A DNA stretch of 64,000 nucleotides from Osmia lignaria lignaria (taxonomy: Eukaryota > Arthropoda > Insecta > Hymenoptera > Megachilidae). Location of the stretch: NCBI RefSeq assembly GCF_051020975.1, contig NC_135036.1, positions 2,604,001-2,668,000 on the forward strand. The letters are read 5' to 3'. Both the position numbers and the translations under genes were made by a program. Below, one piece after another: positions 1-11,347 of the stretch; position 1 is the first letter of the stretch, and every line of letters begins with the position of its first letter. The notes beneath the pieces were generated by a model. That model saw only the letters and a program-made list of their open reading frames with translations. It made no database searches and was not told the DNA's origin.

Positions 1-1500
1 TGAATAAATAAATAAATAAAATGAATAAGTAGTAAATAATTAATAAATTAGAACTAGTAAAAGAATCACAATACTGTAACGTCAGCGTCGTGAATATGAA
101 ATATGAAAGTATGAAATATGAAATATGAAAATGTGAAATTGTGAAATATAAAAATTTATGGATTTATGGAATGAAGTTGAGAAATATGAAATATGGAATA
201 TGAATGTGAATACGAAATATGAAATATGGGCTGAAATGAAGCCAAAAGTAAAACCGAAGGTGGAGTCAATACAAATATGAAATATAAAATATAAAAAATG
301 CGACATATAAAATACCCTCACGACGAACCGACAATGTTGCAATGCAGCCATGCAATTTGTCCTACTATATTTCTGCTATCAAGCGGCCAAAACGAATCAC
401 AAAACGAAGCAAATAAAGACTGAAGAATAAAAAATAATGGATAATGAATAAAGAATAAATAGCAATATATAGCAAATTGAAGCATGGCGAAAAAAAAAAA
501 CTCGCAGCACGAAACATCCGCAGTAAACATGTCAAAACGATAATAAACGATAAAGAAATAAATAAATGAAAAATAAATAAATTGAACAACCAGCCAACTA
601 GACAATTAAAGTTAAGACATTGATCGCAAAGGCCCATCAAACGACACACAATAATGATTATGATCGCGAATAGTAATTAAAATAAATAAAACGAATAAAA
701 TAAAATAAATAACATAAAACAATACAGTACAGCACGATACAATACAACCGAACAACCGAACACTAGTAAATGATAAGCTAATAATAATATTTAATCTAAT
801 AATAGGATTAAGCTAAGGTAAAATGAATATCAAATATAAAATATAAATCTATAAATTTATAAATTTTATAAATTTCAATTATCGAAAGAAAACATCAATG
901 CACTTTATAAATCACTTAATGAACCGTCGCAATAAACAGAAACAAATCAAATAAATCTAAAGCAAAATAGATATCGCAATAAATAAGTATAAACAAGTAT
1001 AAACTAATACGTCACCAAACCGTAGACCGAATTTCATATCGTCTGTCCTCTTCTAACCAAGCTCCGAGCCGCGCGTGCAGGTTGACTATCCTTGTCTAAC
1101 CACGGCAACCATGAAAACCTGTCCGATCCTGCATCCGTTGTCTTCATTAATTAATCGCGAAAAGTCACAAAAAACGCGGAATTTTAATGCGAAACGTTCC
1201 CGATTAATCAAAATTATCCGCAAATTATCCGTAAATAATGTCAAATGTTTATAATTAACGCCACAAATACCGGGAACACACCGTGGAAATGCCGCCTGAC
1301 ACGCACATCGCATTATCGAGATTTAACAATAAATTAACACAATTTAATCAAAAAACACACGGCAGCACTCCCGAACACGTAATAAACACTAATTTGCAAA
1401 AAACGCGAATAAATAAACCGCTTTCCACCGCGTTGCGAAACTAACCACGGAGCGACCACGAAACACGTCCACCCTCCTCGACGCGTCGAGCGGGAATCAT
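1..1500. other. AT-rich low-complexity DNA
   Basis: No gene seen. About 90-330 is a degenerate simple repeat built on GAAATAT units, and 640-1000 is rich in AATAAA/ATAAAT runs. Open frames here are short and of biased composition (Phe, Ile, Tyr), as expected from the repeat. From 1030 to 1500 the composition becomes more balanced, but no recognisable product appears. Confidence 0.6.
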
Positions 1501-1975
1501 TAGTACTATATCTACATTACATATAAGGTAATATACTGATCCCTTCCCACACATCAATGTACATGTAATAACAATTACATTGGTACTATATCTACATTAC
1601 ATATGATGGAATATACTGATTCCTTTCCACAGATCAATGTACATGTAATAACAATATCATTAATACTATATCTACATTACATATAATGTAATATACTGAT
1701 TCCTTCCCACACATCAATGTACATGGAATAACAATATCATTGGTACTATATCTACATTACATATGATGGAATATACTGATTCCTTCCCACAGATCAATGG
1801 ACATGTAATAACAATATCATTCGTACTATATCCATAATTACATATAATGTAATATACTGATTCCTTCCCACAAATCAATGTACATTTAATAACAACATCA
1901 TTCATGCGATATCTACATTGGATATAACGTAATACACTGATCCCTTCCCACAGATCAATGTACATATAATAGCAA
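1501..1975. repeat. 80-bp tandem repeat array, six copies
   Basis: The phrase TACTATATCTACATTACATA recurs with starts at about 1503, 1583, 1663, 1743 and 1823, an exact 80-bp period. A sixth, more diverged unit starts about 1902, after a unit one base longer. Each unit also carries ATACTGAT followed by TTCCCACA.ATCAATG. The array abuts the next repeat directly at 1978. Confidence 0.9.
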
Positions 1976-1977
1976 TT

Positions 1978-2564
1978 TTTTATCCGACTTCGAGAAGGAG
2001 GAGGATACTCAATTCGATGTGTATGTATATTTTTTTTTATTTTTTTTTTTATATATGTTCACCGATTACGCCGAGACGGATCGACAAATCGGAACGAACC
2101 ATTTTGCATCTTGTAGAGTATGTCTCCCGATTGGTCCCGTTAAAAAAATATTTTGCATTTTTTCATTGTTAACGATTTTTTTGCAAAAAACGTAATGCTT
2201 GACCTATATTTTTCACCGATTACCGCGAGACGGATCGACCAATCGTGTCAACAATTTTGTGTCTTGTAGAGTATATTTTCCGATTGATCTCGCCAAAAAA
2301 TGTTTGTATTTTTTCATTCCTACCGACTTATATCGCAAAAAACGTAATACTTCATTTATGTCTTCTGTCGTTTATGCTGCATGGAATGTACCGATTGCGA
2401 TGAAACCTTTCACATTTAGTAGGAGGTATATCCGCGATGATATCACTTGCAAAAATTTATTGAATTTGTTAATAACTACTGTTATAGCAGGAAATCTACG
2501 CCTTCATGTCACTGTGCAAGGAATGTATCGTTTGCGGTGAAACCTTTCATATTTAGTAGAAATT
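1978..2564 (+). repeat. Dispersed repeat, copy 1 (ATCCGACTTCG start)
   Basis: This begins with TATCCGACTTCGAGAAGGAG, a T-rich run, then ATGTTCACCGATTAC. It matches 21,283-21,935 along its length with scattered substitutions. The family is not identified; small frames inside it are shared by both copies but do not look like a known protein. Confidence 0.8.
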
Positions 2565-4027
2565 ACAGGGTATCTGGCGACTACCTCGACAGCCGTAGAG
2601 AGATGATTGCTAAAGGGATTCTAAACAAGTTTTTCCTTTGCCAAATTGTTGGTTAAGGCTTGGTTTGCGAGTTAATAACAAAAAACCCCGACCAATCCGA
2701 GCGCGGATAGCGCGCAGTCCTAGGGACTGCAGTGTCGGGTACGAAAACCGGGCCTGACGTAGGTCGCGAACGAACAGCTTGGCACTAGGGATGGGCGATG
2801 TTCGACAAAAATATCGATGTTAAAATAATCGATTAGTTACACGATCTTTCTTATTTAAGTTTTCCTAAAAAATATAATTAAATCAGAATCGTACATTCAA
2901 TGTTAACTTCGAAGAATATTAATGAATATCCCCAAAGTAGTAATAGTATTTTGCGAGGTCTTGAGCTGTAAGTGCAACAGGGTTGACTTCGTGATTAGAA
3001 AAAATGTTTTTATTAAATCTAGGAAATGGGGTATTCTAAGCATAGATATGCATAAGCAGCATAAACATCAAAATATTATGCGTACTGTTACGTCGCAACA
3101 CTTCCACACGCGTTCGTTTTATTAAATTAATAATTGAATTTCGGACAATGGTTCAAATCTCGCACAAGAACTAACTATTATTAAGCGATCGTGACCCTTG
3201 CTATGAAGTCGCCTGGCGCAGAATGGCCACCCGGGTGTGGTTTTTTATTATATATATGAATATGTTGCGCAGTTTCGTTCGCGAAGAAACAGCCCAGTCG
3301 TCGGATTCTTATGTTTCTATGGGTCATCAGTTTCTGGGCTGCCGTACCGTGGGAATAGGGATGCAGGGTGTTATCTCTGCTAGTCAAGCTAGCAGAGGTT
3401 CTTGCCTAACAGTACTTTATAAAAAGTCACTGTACCTGCAATAGTAGAACAGATGCAAAAGGATTGAGATGATAAAGAAAATTATAGATGGAGCATTTGG
3501 ATAAAATAATTTAAATCTAAGATCATAGATTAAGAGTCACAAGAATATAATACCACAAATGCGTAAAGCGTTCTTATTTAGTCGCGTTCCGAAATTCACT
3601 ACCACTGCAGGAATCTAATTACGTATTACAGATTTTCAGTGCTGGCAATGAATTTCAGAACACGACTTATACCCAATGAGCATACAACATTTCTCGAAAA
3701 TTATACGCTCATTGAATAGTGCGCGTCGAGTTATCATACCATGCTGTTCAGTTTTCTCAAAGAGATAAAAAATACCGATGTTATGTAAAAAAGTATCGAT
3801 AATCGATTAATTAATTTGTAGAAACATCGACAAAAATAATCGACTATTAGGAAGAAAACTATCGATATTTAATTAATCGAAACATATTGCCCATCCCTAC
3901 TTGGCACCCCGTTGGCATAGCACAATAAAAAAACTGAACTGGTAGAATATTTTTAGTCGCTAATTAGAATGAATATGGAACCTAATCTCTTATTGCCTGT
4001 CATAATGTAAAAAAGGAAATTCTAAGC
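2565..4027. repeat. Part of a palindromic element, copy 1, interrupted by a hAT insertion
   Basis: Positions 2565-2785 and 3908-4027 together match the left arm of the palindromic element at 21,936-23,068. The join is at the hAT insertion described separately. It starts with TACAGGGTATC, the usual ACAGGGTGTC-type terminus; the opposite arm is missing here. Confidence 0.75.
2786..3899. mobile_element. Non-autonomous hAT-type DNA transposon, 1,114 bp
   Basis: The ends are perfect inverted repeats: TAGGGATGGGC at 2786 and GCCCATCCCTA ending at 3899. An exact 8-bp target duplication, CTTGGCAC, lies at 2778-2785 and 3900-3907. Eight-bp duplications with TAGGG-type ends are typical of hAT elements. 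The subterminal 100 bp on each side are rich in ATCGAT and AATCGATTA motifs, possible transposase-binding repeats. No frame above about 73 codons is present and none resembles a hAT transposase, so mobility would need a transposase supplied elsewhere. The same site without the insertion is present at 22,146-22,153 (single CTTGGCAC). Confidence 0.92.
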
Positions 4028-4849
4028 AGCTTTCGGAGATCAAAATTCTATAACTTCGGTTCTATTGGAAATAGTTTAGTGAAATTTGGGAAGCTTTTGC
4101 CTACATGTTACTTAAGTTGTATCAATATAAGTCATATTGAACTACAGGGTGTCAAAATATTCACGTATAAACTACACTTGTCAGACATATATTATATTAT
4201 TTAACAAAAATTTGATTTAAAACTGTTAATAACTGTAAGAGAAACGGATTTAATAATTAAAAAAGGATTATCGCTATCGTTAAATTACAATCACTGTAGA
4301 AGGGATCGGCAAGTTAATGTCGACATATTGACTATTTAACTGTGGGATTTAGTTTTGAAAATCTCTTACGGGATATGTAATTAATATCAAGCAGTGACGA
4401 ATATACACGTCGAATGCAGTTAACTGGTTAATAATCGTATCTGGTACTGCTTTTCCATCATCGCGCGCAGCGGCCAAGATGGGTGTAATTTATTTCAATT
4501 GTCATTTTCTTGAACGGAGGCAAGTAGGGTTCACTAGGGGCAAGGTTCACTATTTCCTGCAGTAATAATTAAACCTGTGGCAAGTTGCGGAATTTTTTTT
4601 TTAAATCCACCACAAACTCAAGATTTTAGTTAAATGTACTTCGTTTCAATCAGATCCTTTATTTAAAAAGTTGTTAACATTTTAACTTACTTTATGCACT
4701 GAATAGAATCTATACTAATCTAGTAAACTTTATAATTCATTTGCGTTTCGTTCTGACGAATTTTTACTGACTTTGAGTGCGGACTACAGCAAAACGGAAG
4801 CAAATATGAAAAAACGGATTACACTACGTTAAACTACAGTTTATTTTCT
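4028..4849. other. AT-rich spacer, no gene seen
   Basis: No repeat ends or coding frame are recognised apart from a lone ACAGGGTGTC at about 4145, which has no partner nearby. Confidence 0.5.
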
Positions 4850-5139
4850 ATGCATGTACGCACTCGGAGTTGCCCAACCCCAGCAAGGGGCGAGGGGGAC
4901 CAGGTCGACTTCGGTCGTACCAGGCTGAGCCCCAACCGAGCGCGTCTCCGGGTGGCGGATGGGAGGACTACCGGAGCGTGAAGCGGACCCCGTGTAATGT
5001 GGAACGGTTCGCCTCAGGTGACCGGGACACGTGAAAGGCGTGTCCGTGGAATGCTCCGGCCAGCGGGCGCTATCAGGGACCCCCTTGGGTCCAAAAACCC
5101 CGTCGAGGACCAGCTCCCCAAGCTGAGGTGTAAGCAATC

Positions 5140-6609
5140 GTGCCGAGAGCTGGATGGCACCGGGGTAATGGTGTCACGAACGATGCCCTTGGGGTACCAG
5201 GCGAACCCCCATTGTATCTAGCCTTACCTCTGCATGCGGGCTCTGCAGGGGCGGACCTATACTTCCCAACTAAGTGTCGTGGGACATTTATGGACACAGA
5301 AAATACAACACAAACCACAAAATCAAACACAGAGACACCCAAGGACGAGGTGTCTGAAGAGGTTAGGGGCCCACTCACGGGAACCGCCTCCGAGAAACCG
5401 TTGTTGGGTAGAAATACAGAGGGTATATCCGCAGCGGGCGAGAATTCAATCTTGCCGGCTCTGCATACACTCACCCTCAACGAGAAACCTTCCTCAGGTG
5501 CTGCCGGGGCTGGGCAGGGAAACATCCCAAACCCGGAACAGGCAGTGCAGGAGAAAAAGAAAAAACTCGGTGCGGCAACCAAGCGGAGGGCCCGTAGGGC
5601 GCGTGCAGCGCTGGAAGGGAACACCAGCGGGGCTATCCCCACCGTGAAAGCAGGCGTGGTTGGGGTGAACCCGACGACGACCGCTGTGCGGGGGGGCTCG
5701 CAAACCGGGCTACCCCCTGCGGTGACGTCGAAGGAAAGAAGGGGAGAGGCGGACAGTAAAGGGCTAAAAAGGGCCCGACCTTCCACCTCCCCGAACACCT
5801 AACCGCTCGCCAAAAGAAGACAAAAGATCTTCCCAGCGCCAGTAAGCTTCAAGGAGGCGTTGACTGTGGAGAGGAGGCTGGCAATTGTGCCGGCCAACTA
5901 TCCGGAGTCGACACTCAACGAGGCGCAGGCCTCCGCCGTTGAACGGGCGATCGTGGAGGCGCTGTGTGGGGCCCACAAGGAGGGAACCATGCCGCGCTTT
6001 GACGAGTGCCGGTTTGGTGGCGGGGTCCTTCTGGTGACGTGCGCGGACGTAAAAGCGGTAGAATGGCTGAAAACCACGACGACCGCTATTAAACCTTGGG
6101 AAGGCGCGCAACTCCAGGCGCTGGACAGCAAACGCCTCCCAAAGTTAAAGAGGATGATGACGGTCATCCCGGGACCCCCGACCAAGACGGAGACCATCCT
6201 TAGGATGATGGAGGGACAAAACCCGGGACTCCACACCAACCTATGGAGGGTGTGGAGTAGAAGGGAAGGACCAAATTCGGTCACCCTTGTACTGGGGGTT
6301 GATCCTGATTCCCATCGACTCATTGAGAGGCAAAAGTTTGAGGTCCACGTGGGACTGCGGAAGGCCCTCTTCAGAGAGGGACCGGCCGGAACCACGGAGG
6401 AACTCAAACAAGCCTCAGAGGAAGCCGGGCACGGAACGGCAACAACGGTCCCGGGGGGAGAGGAAGGAGAAGGGTGCGAGGAAGTGAAGAACAACGAGGG
6501 GGATATCAGGGCGTCGTCAGGGATGCCCTCGGAAACCCCCATTACCCGCACCAACACCTCCCCACCCCGGGGGAATAAAGAACAAGTGGCGGCCGCTGGA
6601 TCCTCCTAA
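5140..6609 (+). pseudogene. LINE ORF1 (nucleic-acid-binding type), one in-frame stop
   Basis: The frame is open from 5140; the ATG at 5290 (MDTENTTQ) is a more natural start because the stretch before it reads like 5' UTR. A TAA at 5800-5802 splits the frame, and the same frame continues to 6609. The N-terminal half is Lys/Arg/Thr-rich and probably disordered. The C-terminal half contains LAIVPANYPE, a folded-looking stretch of about 170 residues, and a Gly/Glu-rich tail. It resembles the DUF4780-type domain of insect LINE ORF1 proteins, by memory and not by search. No CCHC zinc knuckles are visible, unlike typical R1 ORF1. The role is presumably binding the element RNA. Confidence 0.8.
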
Positions 6610-6827
6610 GGAACAGAGGACGTCACCATGCGACTTCCGATAAGCGGGAGCATCCCCAGGACAGCGACGTCCAGGGAAAGGCCAACCGCAGCGGAGGCAA
6701 CGAAAAAGACCGGACTCTTGGGGGTGAAGAAGGGTAATCAACGTACCCTCCCGAGCACCATGAAGGCCGGTACTAAAGTATGGAGAGGGAAGGGCTCTGG
6801 TAAGGGCCCCCCTCAAAGGTAGGTGTA

Positions 6828-8172
6828 ATGGGCCCCTGGGGGGAACATTCTTCACCCACCAAAAATAAGCGAGACAGGACCAACGCTGGCACCAATAAGG
6901 TGCCAGATGGTACCAAGATCTCGCAGATCAACCTGCAACATTGCAAGGCGGCGACGGACATTCTCCATCGCCGCATAGCGATGGGGCAGACAGACATATC
7001 CCTCATACAAGAACCTTGGATCCAAAAGGAACGTGTAGGAGGGCTAAACACGGGGTGCGGCTCACTCTACTAAGATGCCACATCCACAAGGCCTAGGGCC
7101 TGCATCTTCGTCAAGAAGGAGATAGCGGCCCTGAAATTCAATGAATTCTGTACAGCTGATCTTTCAGCGGTTAAGGTCAAACTTAACCTCGGCGGGAACA
7201 CGTCAGAGCTAAGGTCCCAGGACCATAGGAGAAATTGAGCAAGCGGTGGAGCATCTGAGCTCCGCCATTACTCAAGCCTATGAAGCAGCCTGCCCGGCCA
7301 AAATCAGGAACAGTAGCAAGAGGGTCCCCTGGTGGAACAAGAAATTAGACCAAGCCAGGAAGGATACCCGCAAACTACTGAATAAAGCCATGAAGGCAAA
7401 TACGGAGCCAGCTTGGGACAAATACAAAAAGTCCCAGCAAGCTTACAAAAAGTTAATAAGAACCAGCAAGAGGATGGCCTGGAAGACCTTCTGCAAAGAA
7501 ACCGAGGCACTACTTGTAGTTGCCAGGTTAAGGAAGGTCTTCACGATAGGCCCCTCACCGAGGTTGGATCGCCTTAGACTTCTAAACGGAGGTCTAACGA
7601 ACAACCACAGGGAAACATTAGAAAACCTTATTCAAACACACTTCTCAGGCTCAGTAGCAGAGGATCGGGAGCAGCGCCGTAGCGATACCGCGCGCATCGA
7701 CCCTGCTCCAGCGGACAGGGGAATAGCTGAGAAGGTGATAAACACGGACAGGGTGAGATGGGCCATCGGCTCCTTCAAAAGATTCAAGAGCCCAGGCACT
7801 GACGGGATCTTCCCAGCACTCCTACAAGAGGGCGGGGAGGACCTGTACAGGCGCCTGGGCCAGATCTTCAAATCCTGCCCAGCGAAGGGCTACGTACCCA
7901 AAGCCTGGAAATACTCCAAGGTAGTGTTCATCCTGAAGCCAGGGAAGGACAACTATGACCTTGTCAAGTCGTACAGACCCATCAGCCTCACCTCTTTCTT
8001 GTTTAAAACGCTGGAGAGGCTGGTTGACAGGTACATCAGAGATGAGGTTTTGGCCAGCAAACCGCTGCACCCCTCACAACACGCCTACCAAAACGGCAAA
8101 TCCACCGAGACGGCACTTCACAAACTGGTAGGTTTCATTGAAGGCGCGCTGTCGAACGGTGAATCCGCCCTC
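6828..8172 (+). pseudogene. LINE ORF2, 5' part: endonuclease remnant and RT fingers
   Basis: The frame starts at 6828. ISQINLQHCKAATD (about 6921) and SLIQEPW (about 6993) are the first two motifs of the APE-like endonuclease that nicks the target. A stop follows at about 7071, and near 7200-7220 the reading frame jumps straight to the linker (EIEQAVEHLSSAI), so most of the endonuclease, including its His/Asp active-site region, is deleted. The RT part then reads well: VPWWNKKLD, SPGTDGIFPALLQ, SYRPISLTS and HAYQNGKSTETALHKL. At about 8172 homology to the sister copy stops just before the first catalytic aspartate motif. Confidence 0.88.
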
Positions 8173-8682
8173 CGGCAACAACCGCCGCCCCCGCAGCAGC
8201 CCGCCTGGCCACCGGAGGCAGCCAAACCGCCGCCACAACCAGCCGCCCCGCCGACGCAGCAGGACCAGAGGCCGTGACCGTCACCACCGGCAGGACGGAC
8301 GAGGCCGTCCTGCGTTGCGAGGGCCTCTCGCGGCGACGACCCACGCAGGTCACCCTGGCCAACGGGGTTACGTTGGCCATCCGGCGGCTCCGGACAGGCC
8401 GCGTCCGGGTACGAGCCGTCCTCGGTCCCGCACCGCCACAAGCCCCGCCGGGCCCCGTCACGCCGGCACCCGACGCCGGACCGTAGGATAAGGCGCTAGT
8501 ATTAAGTAGGTGTAAGTTTTGAATAGGTAAATAGTTCACCTTTCTCCTCCTTTTTTTCCTTTCCTTTTCTTTTCTAGGTTAAGTCGTAGTTGTAAGTTTT
8601 GGGGGTACGACCCCCCCCCCCCCTATATAACACCGTCACCGTTCTCCGCCGGAGATCCCCCCCTTCAGGGGTTTCGTGGCCT
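8173..8682 (+). pseudogene. GC-rich internal tail of an LTR retrotransposon
   Basis: This lies between the LINE junction at about 8172 and a polypurine tract. It is strongly GC-rich to about 8486, with Pro/Arg-rich frames, the longest unspliced plus-strand one being about 8274-8486. It then turns pyrimidine-rich, with a run of 13 C at 8611-8623 followed by TATATAA. By position it should be the end of a polyprotein plus 3' untranslated DNA. No motif is recognised. Confidence 0.45.
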
Positions 8683-8699
8683 AAGAAGGGAGGGGGAGA
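8683..8699 (+). other. Polypurine tract of the LTR element
   Basis: AAGAAGGGAGGGGGAGA sits immediately before an LTR that begins with TGTAAGG. A purine run at this place primes plus-strand DNA synthesis in LTR retrotransposons, and it marks the following LTR as the 3' one. Confidence 0.8.
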
Positions 8700-8700
8700 C

Positions 8701-9396
8701 TGTAAGGAATGCGAGGCCGCGAAACCGCGGCCCCCCGCCAGCGCGCGCTAGTACCGGCGCCGCCGACAGGTGGCGACCGCGCGCACCGCGAACTCGCGAG
8801 GCAGCCGGCAGATCGACACTCGGAAGCGAGTCACTTTGATGAGCGATAAAGAGGCGATCAACTACGATTTTTGGGCTCCTGCTAATTCCTCCAGCAGCGT
8901 TCGGCAGGACGGGTTGTGTCTACGACCGTTCTCCGATACTGTCTGCTGTCTCCTTGGTCACGGCCGAGAGAGTTCTCTCTCGGCGGCTTCCCGACCGCCG
9001 GACCGGGCGTGTACGTCTCTACGGCGTCCACCGGATCACGGTCTTCTTACTGCCTGGGTGAGGACGGGTTGTGTCTACGGCCGTCCGCCCATGAAGGCAT
9101 CGAACCGCCGCTCCCGACATTCCCGCTACCGTCCCGCGACCGTAGATGTAAGCGACCATAGAACTGAGTACCGCGCCGTAACCGTAGAAATACTAGCCGT
9201 AAGTACCGCGCCGCCGTAGCTCTTAAGTACCGTAGACTGTTAGGACCCCAGAGCCGTAGTTATAAGTTAGTTTGTATTTAGGCTAAGGAAATATATTTCT
9301 TCTTATACCCACTAACCACCGACTTCTATTCATTCGTTCGCCTGAACCCCGGACTTATCGGCTGAGCCGGCAAACCCCCGGCGGTAACCCGTTACA
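8701..9396 (+). mobile_element. 3' LTR of a Gypsy/BEL-like element (family of 44,432 copy)
   Basis: It starts TGTAAGGAATGCG and ends CCGTTACA. It shares several blocks with the solo LTR at 44,432-45,258, including CAGGTGGCGACC, CTCCAGCAG.GTTCGG and GCCGTAGTTATAAG. LINE homology resumes directly after it. The 5' LTR, most of the coding region and about 300 bp of LINE are missing, so a deletion followed or accompanied the insertion. Confidence 0.85.
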
Positions 9397-11006
9397 CAGT
9401 CAAAGGCAGACACCCGTTGGATTTAACGAGAAGATTGCAAAAAGCGATCACACTCGTAAAATCTTGGTGTCGATCACACTCGCTCTCGGTGAACCCGAGC
9501 AAAACGGAGTTGGTCCTATTCACAAGGAGGCGACACTTTTACTTTAAGGCTCCTCATCTCTTTGGGACGCAACTACTACTCACAGATGAGGTAAAATATC
9601 TAGGTGTAATACTAGATAAAAAACTCACCTGGAAGAACCATGTGAATAGACAGAACCAGAAAGCAACCAGCACCTATTGGGCCTGCCGCAGAACGTTTGG
9701 CCCCACATGGGGACTCAAACCAAGGATGGTCAGATGGATATACCGGGCCATCCTTGAACCCATCATAACATACGCCTCGATTGTGTAGTGGACCTCCATG
9801 AAGAGGGGAACACACAGAAAGGCTATAGAAAGAATATACCGAATAGCGTTGCTGGGGATAACAGGAGCGCTCCCCACCACGCCCTCCATGGTAATGGATG
9901 CGCTGCTCGATATCAAGCCGCCCCATCTAAAAGTGATGGCAACGGCTTGGAGTGCGGCCATCCGCCTCCATCTAGCTGAAGAATGGTCCCCGGCGAGCGG
10001 CGGGCACACCGAGATCCTCAGGGATATGGGATCGGAGTTAATTCTGACCCATGGTGGAGACCGCTGCAAGACGGGGTACCTCTTCCGACAAGAATACGAT
10101 GTAATCATCCTGGATAGGGAAAAATGGCTGGAGGACCCTAACGGCATTCTGACTCCGGAGGGGCTGGTCTGATTCACAGACGGCTCCAAGACCGGATCTG
10201 GCACCGGAGCCGGGATTGCGGGGGAGAGCCCAAGGGTCGAAATGACCCACAAGTTGGGCCACCACGTTACGGTCTTCCAAGCAGAAGTGTTTGCCACCTG
10301 GGCCTGCGCCAAATATAATTTGGAAAGGGCCCACTCTGGAAAACACATATATATCTGCAGTGACAGCCTGGCCGCGCTCAAAGCCCTCAACAATGTGGAA
10401 ATTGGGTCGAAGATGGTCAGGGACTGTGCACGGACTTTGAGACAGTTATCTCTGAACAACAGAGTCAAGCTGCTATGGGTACCAGGTCACGCTGGTATCC
10501 CAGGCAATGAGAGGGCGAACGAACTGGCACGACTGGGAGCTACAAGCTCCCAGCCATGCCACGAGTACCCCATTGGTATCTCAACCTATGCGTTGAAGGG
10601 CCTGGCTAAGGACTGATTAAACCAGGAATTCACCAGGCTCTGGCATAACGCTAACGGCATGAGACACACGAGGGCCCAACTTGAGGGACCGTCACAAATG
10701 CTGGGGGACACGTTAATCCACCTGGATAGGGCGCAATTGCTCTTGCTCATGGGCCTAGTGACAGGACACTGGTACACGAGGAAACACCTTGCGCACATGG
10801 GTCTCATAGAGAAGTCGACGTGCCCGAGGTGTGAGGAGGAGGACGAAACACCTCTTCACGTACTTCTAAGATGCAGGGAACTAAGGGCCCTGAGAGGATC
10901 AATCCTGGGGACCTTGGAACCCTCTTCATTAAGCATTTCGGCTGGCCTGGTGCCGGTGCTTCTAAATTTTGCAATAGAAGCCCAGCTGCCAAGGAACAGC
11001 CAGTAA
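9397..11006 (+). pseudogene. LINE ORF2, 3' part: RT thumb, RNase H, Cys knuckle
   Basis: The frame resumes with GRHPLDLTRRL, just after where YADD should be, through FGPTWGLKPRM to the RNase H. There FTDGSKTGSGTGAG (about 10,173), CSDSLAAL (about 10,355) and WVPGHAGIPGNERANELA (about 10,476) supply the catalytic Asp, Glu and His region. CPRCEEEDETPLHVLLRC at about 10,820 is the C-terminal CX2C...HX4C knuckle. Stops lie at 9786, 10,170 and 10,614; each falls where the sister copy at 62,331-63,800 has tryptophan. Without the RT core this could not retrotranspose. Confidence 0.92.
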
Positions 11007-11107
11007 GGAGGCCGCCTAGCGGCCCGGGTACAATGGTCCCCTAGGACTGAGTGCCCGGCTGGCCTCAAATAGACAATAATAATAATAATAATAATAAATG
11101 CATGTAC

Positions 11108-11347
11108 ACAAATAGTTTTTCAATGTTTGAATTCACGAAAATCGACTTTTGATCGCCGAAAGCTGATTTGTCACCCTGTGCGCCGGTCCGTTTGGACTCG
11201 TGCCAGTTGGACGCCGTCAATTTTAAATTTCATTGCTTTTGGAAGTCTGCTGTTGGTGGTATTGTCCGTTTATTCACGTCGGCAGGTTATTTTTCAGTTT
11301 GCATGTTTGATGAAGTATATGGTTAAATATATGGTGGAATATATTAT
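11108..11347. other. Spacer between LINE and TTAA-type element
   Basis: No gene and no recognised repeat ends are seen. Confidence 0.45.

Larger units (their letters stand above)
4860..11097 (+). mobile_element. LINE with APE endonuclease and RNase H, full span, decayed
   Basis: A 10-bp target duplication, ATGCATGTAC, flanks the element at 4850-4859 and 11,098-11,107. The 3' end carries an (AAT)n-type tail at about 11,074-11,097. The order is 5' UTR, ORF1 (about 5290-6609), ORF2 (6828-11,006) with endonuclease, reverse transcriptase, RNase H and a C-terminal Cys-rich knuckle, then the tail. An RNase H behind the RT points to the I/R1/LOA group; the exact clade needs a tree. The copy is dead: ORF1 has a stop, the endonuclease has a deletion, and the RT core is replaced by an LTR-element fragment at about 8173-9396. 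A close relative lies on the other strand at 61,945-64,000. Confidence 0.93.

Noticed and set aside
1501..1975. Possible CRISPR array
   Set aside because: The whole 80-bp unit is repeated with no unique spacers, and the setting is eukaryotic.
5073..5798. 241-codon minus-strand frame
   Set aside because: Antisense shadow of LINE ORF1; no domain and GC-driven.
8118..8539. Overlapping long frames on both strands in the GC-rich block
   Set aside because: GC-rich DNA lacks stops; no motif. I kept only the positional call as an LTR-element tail.
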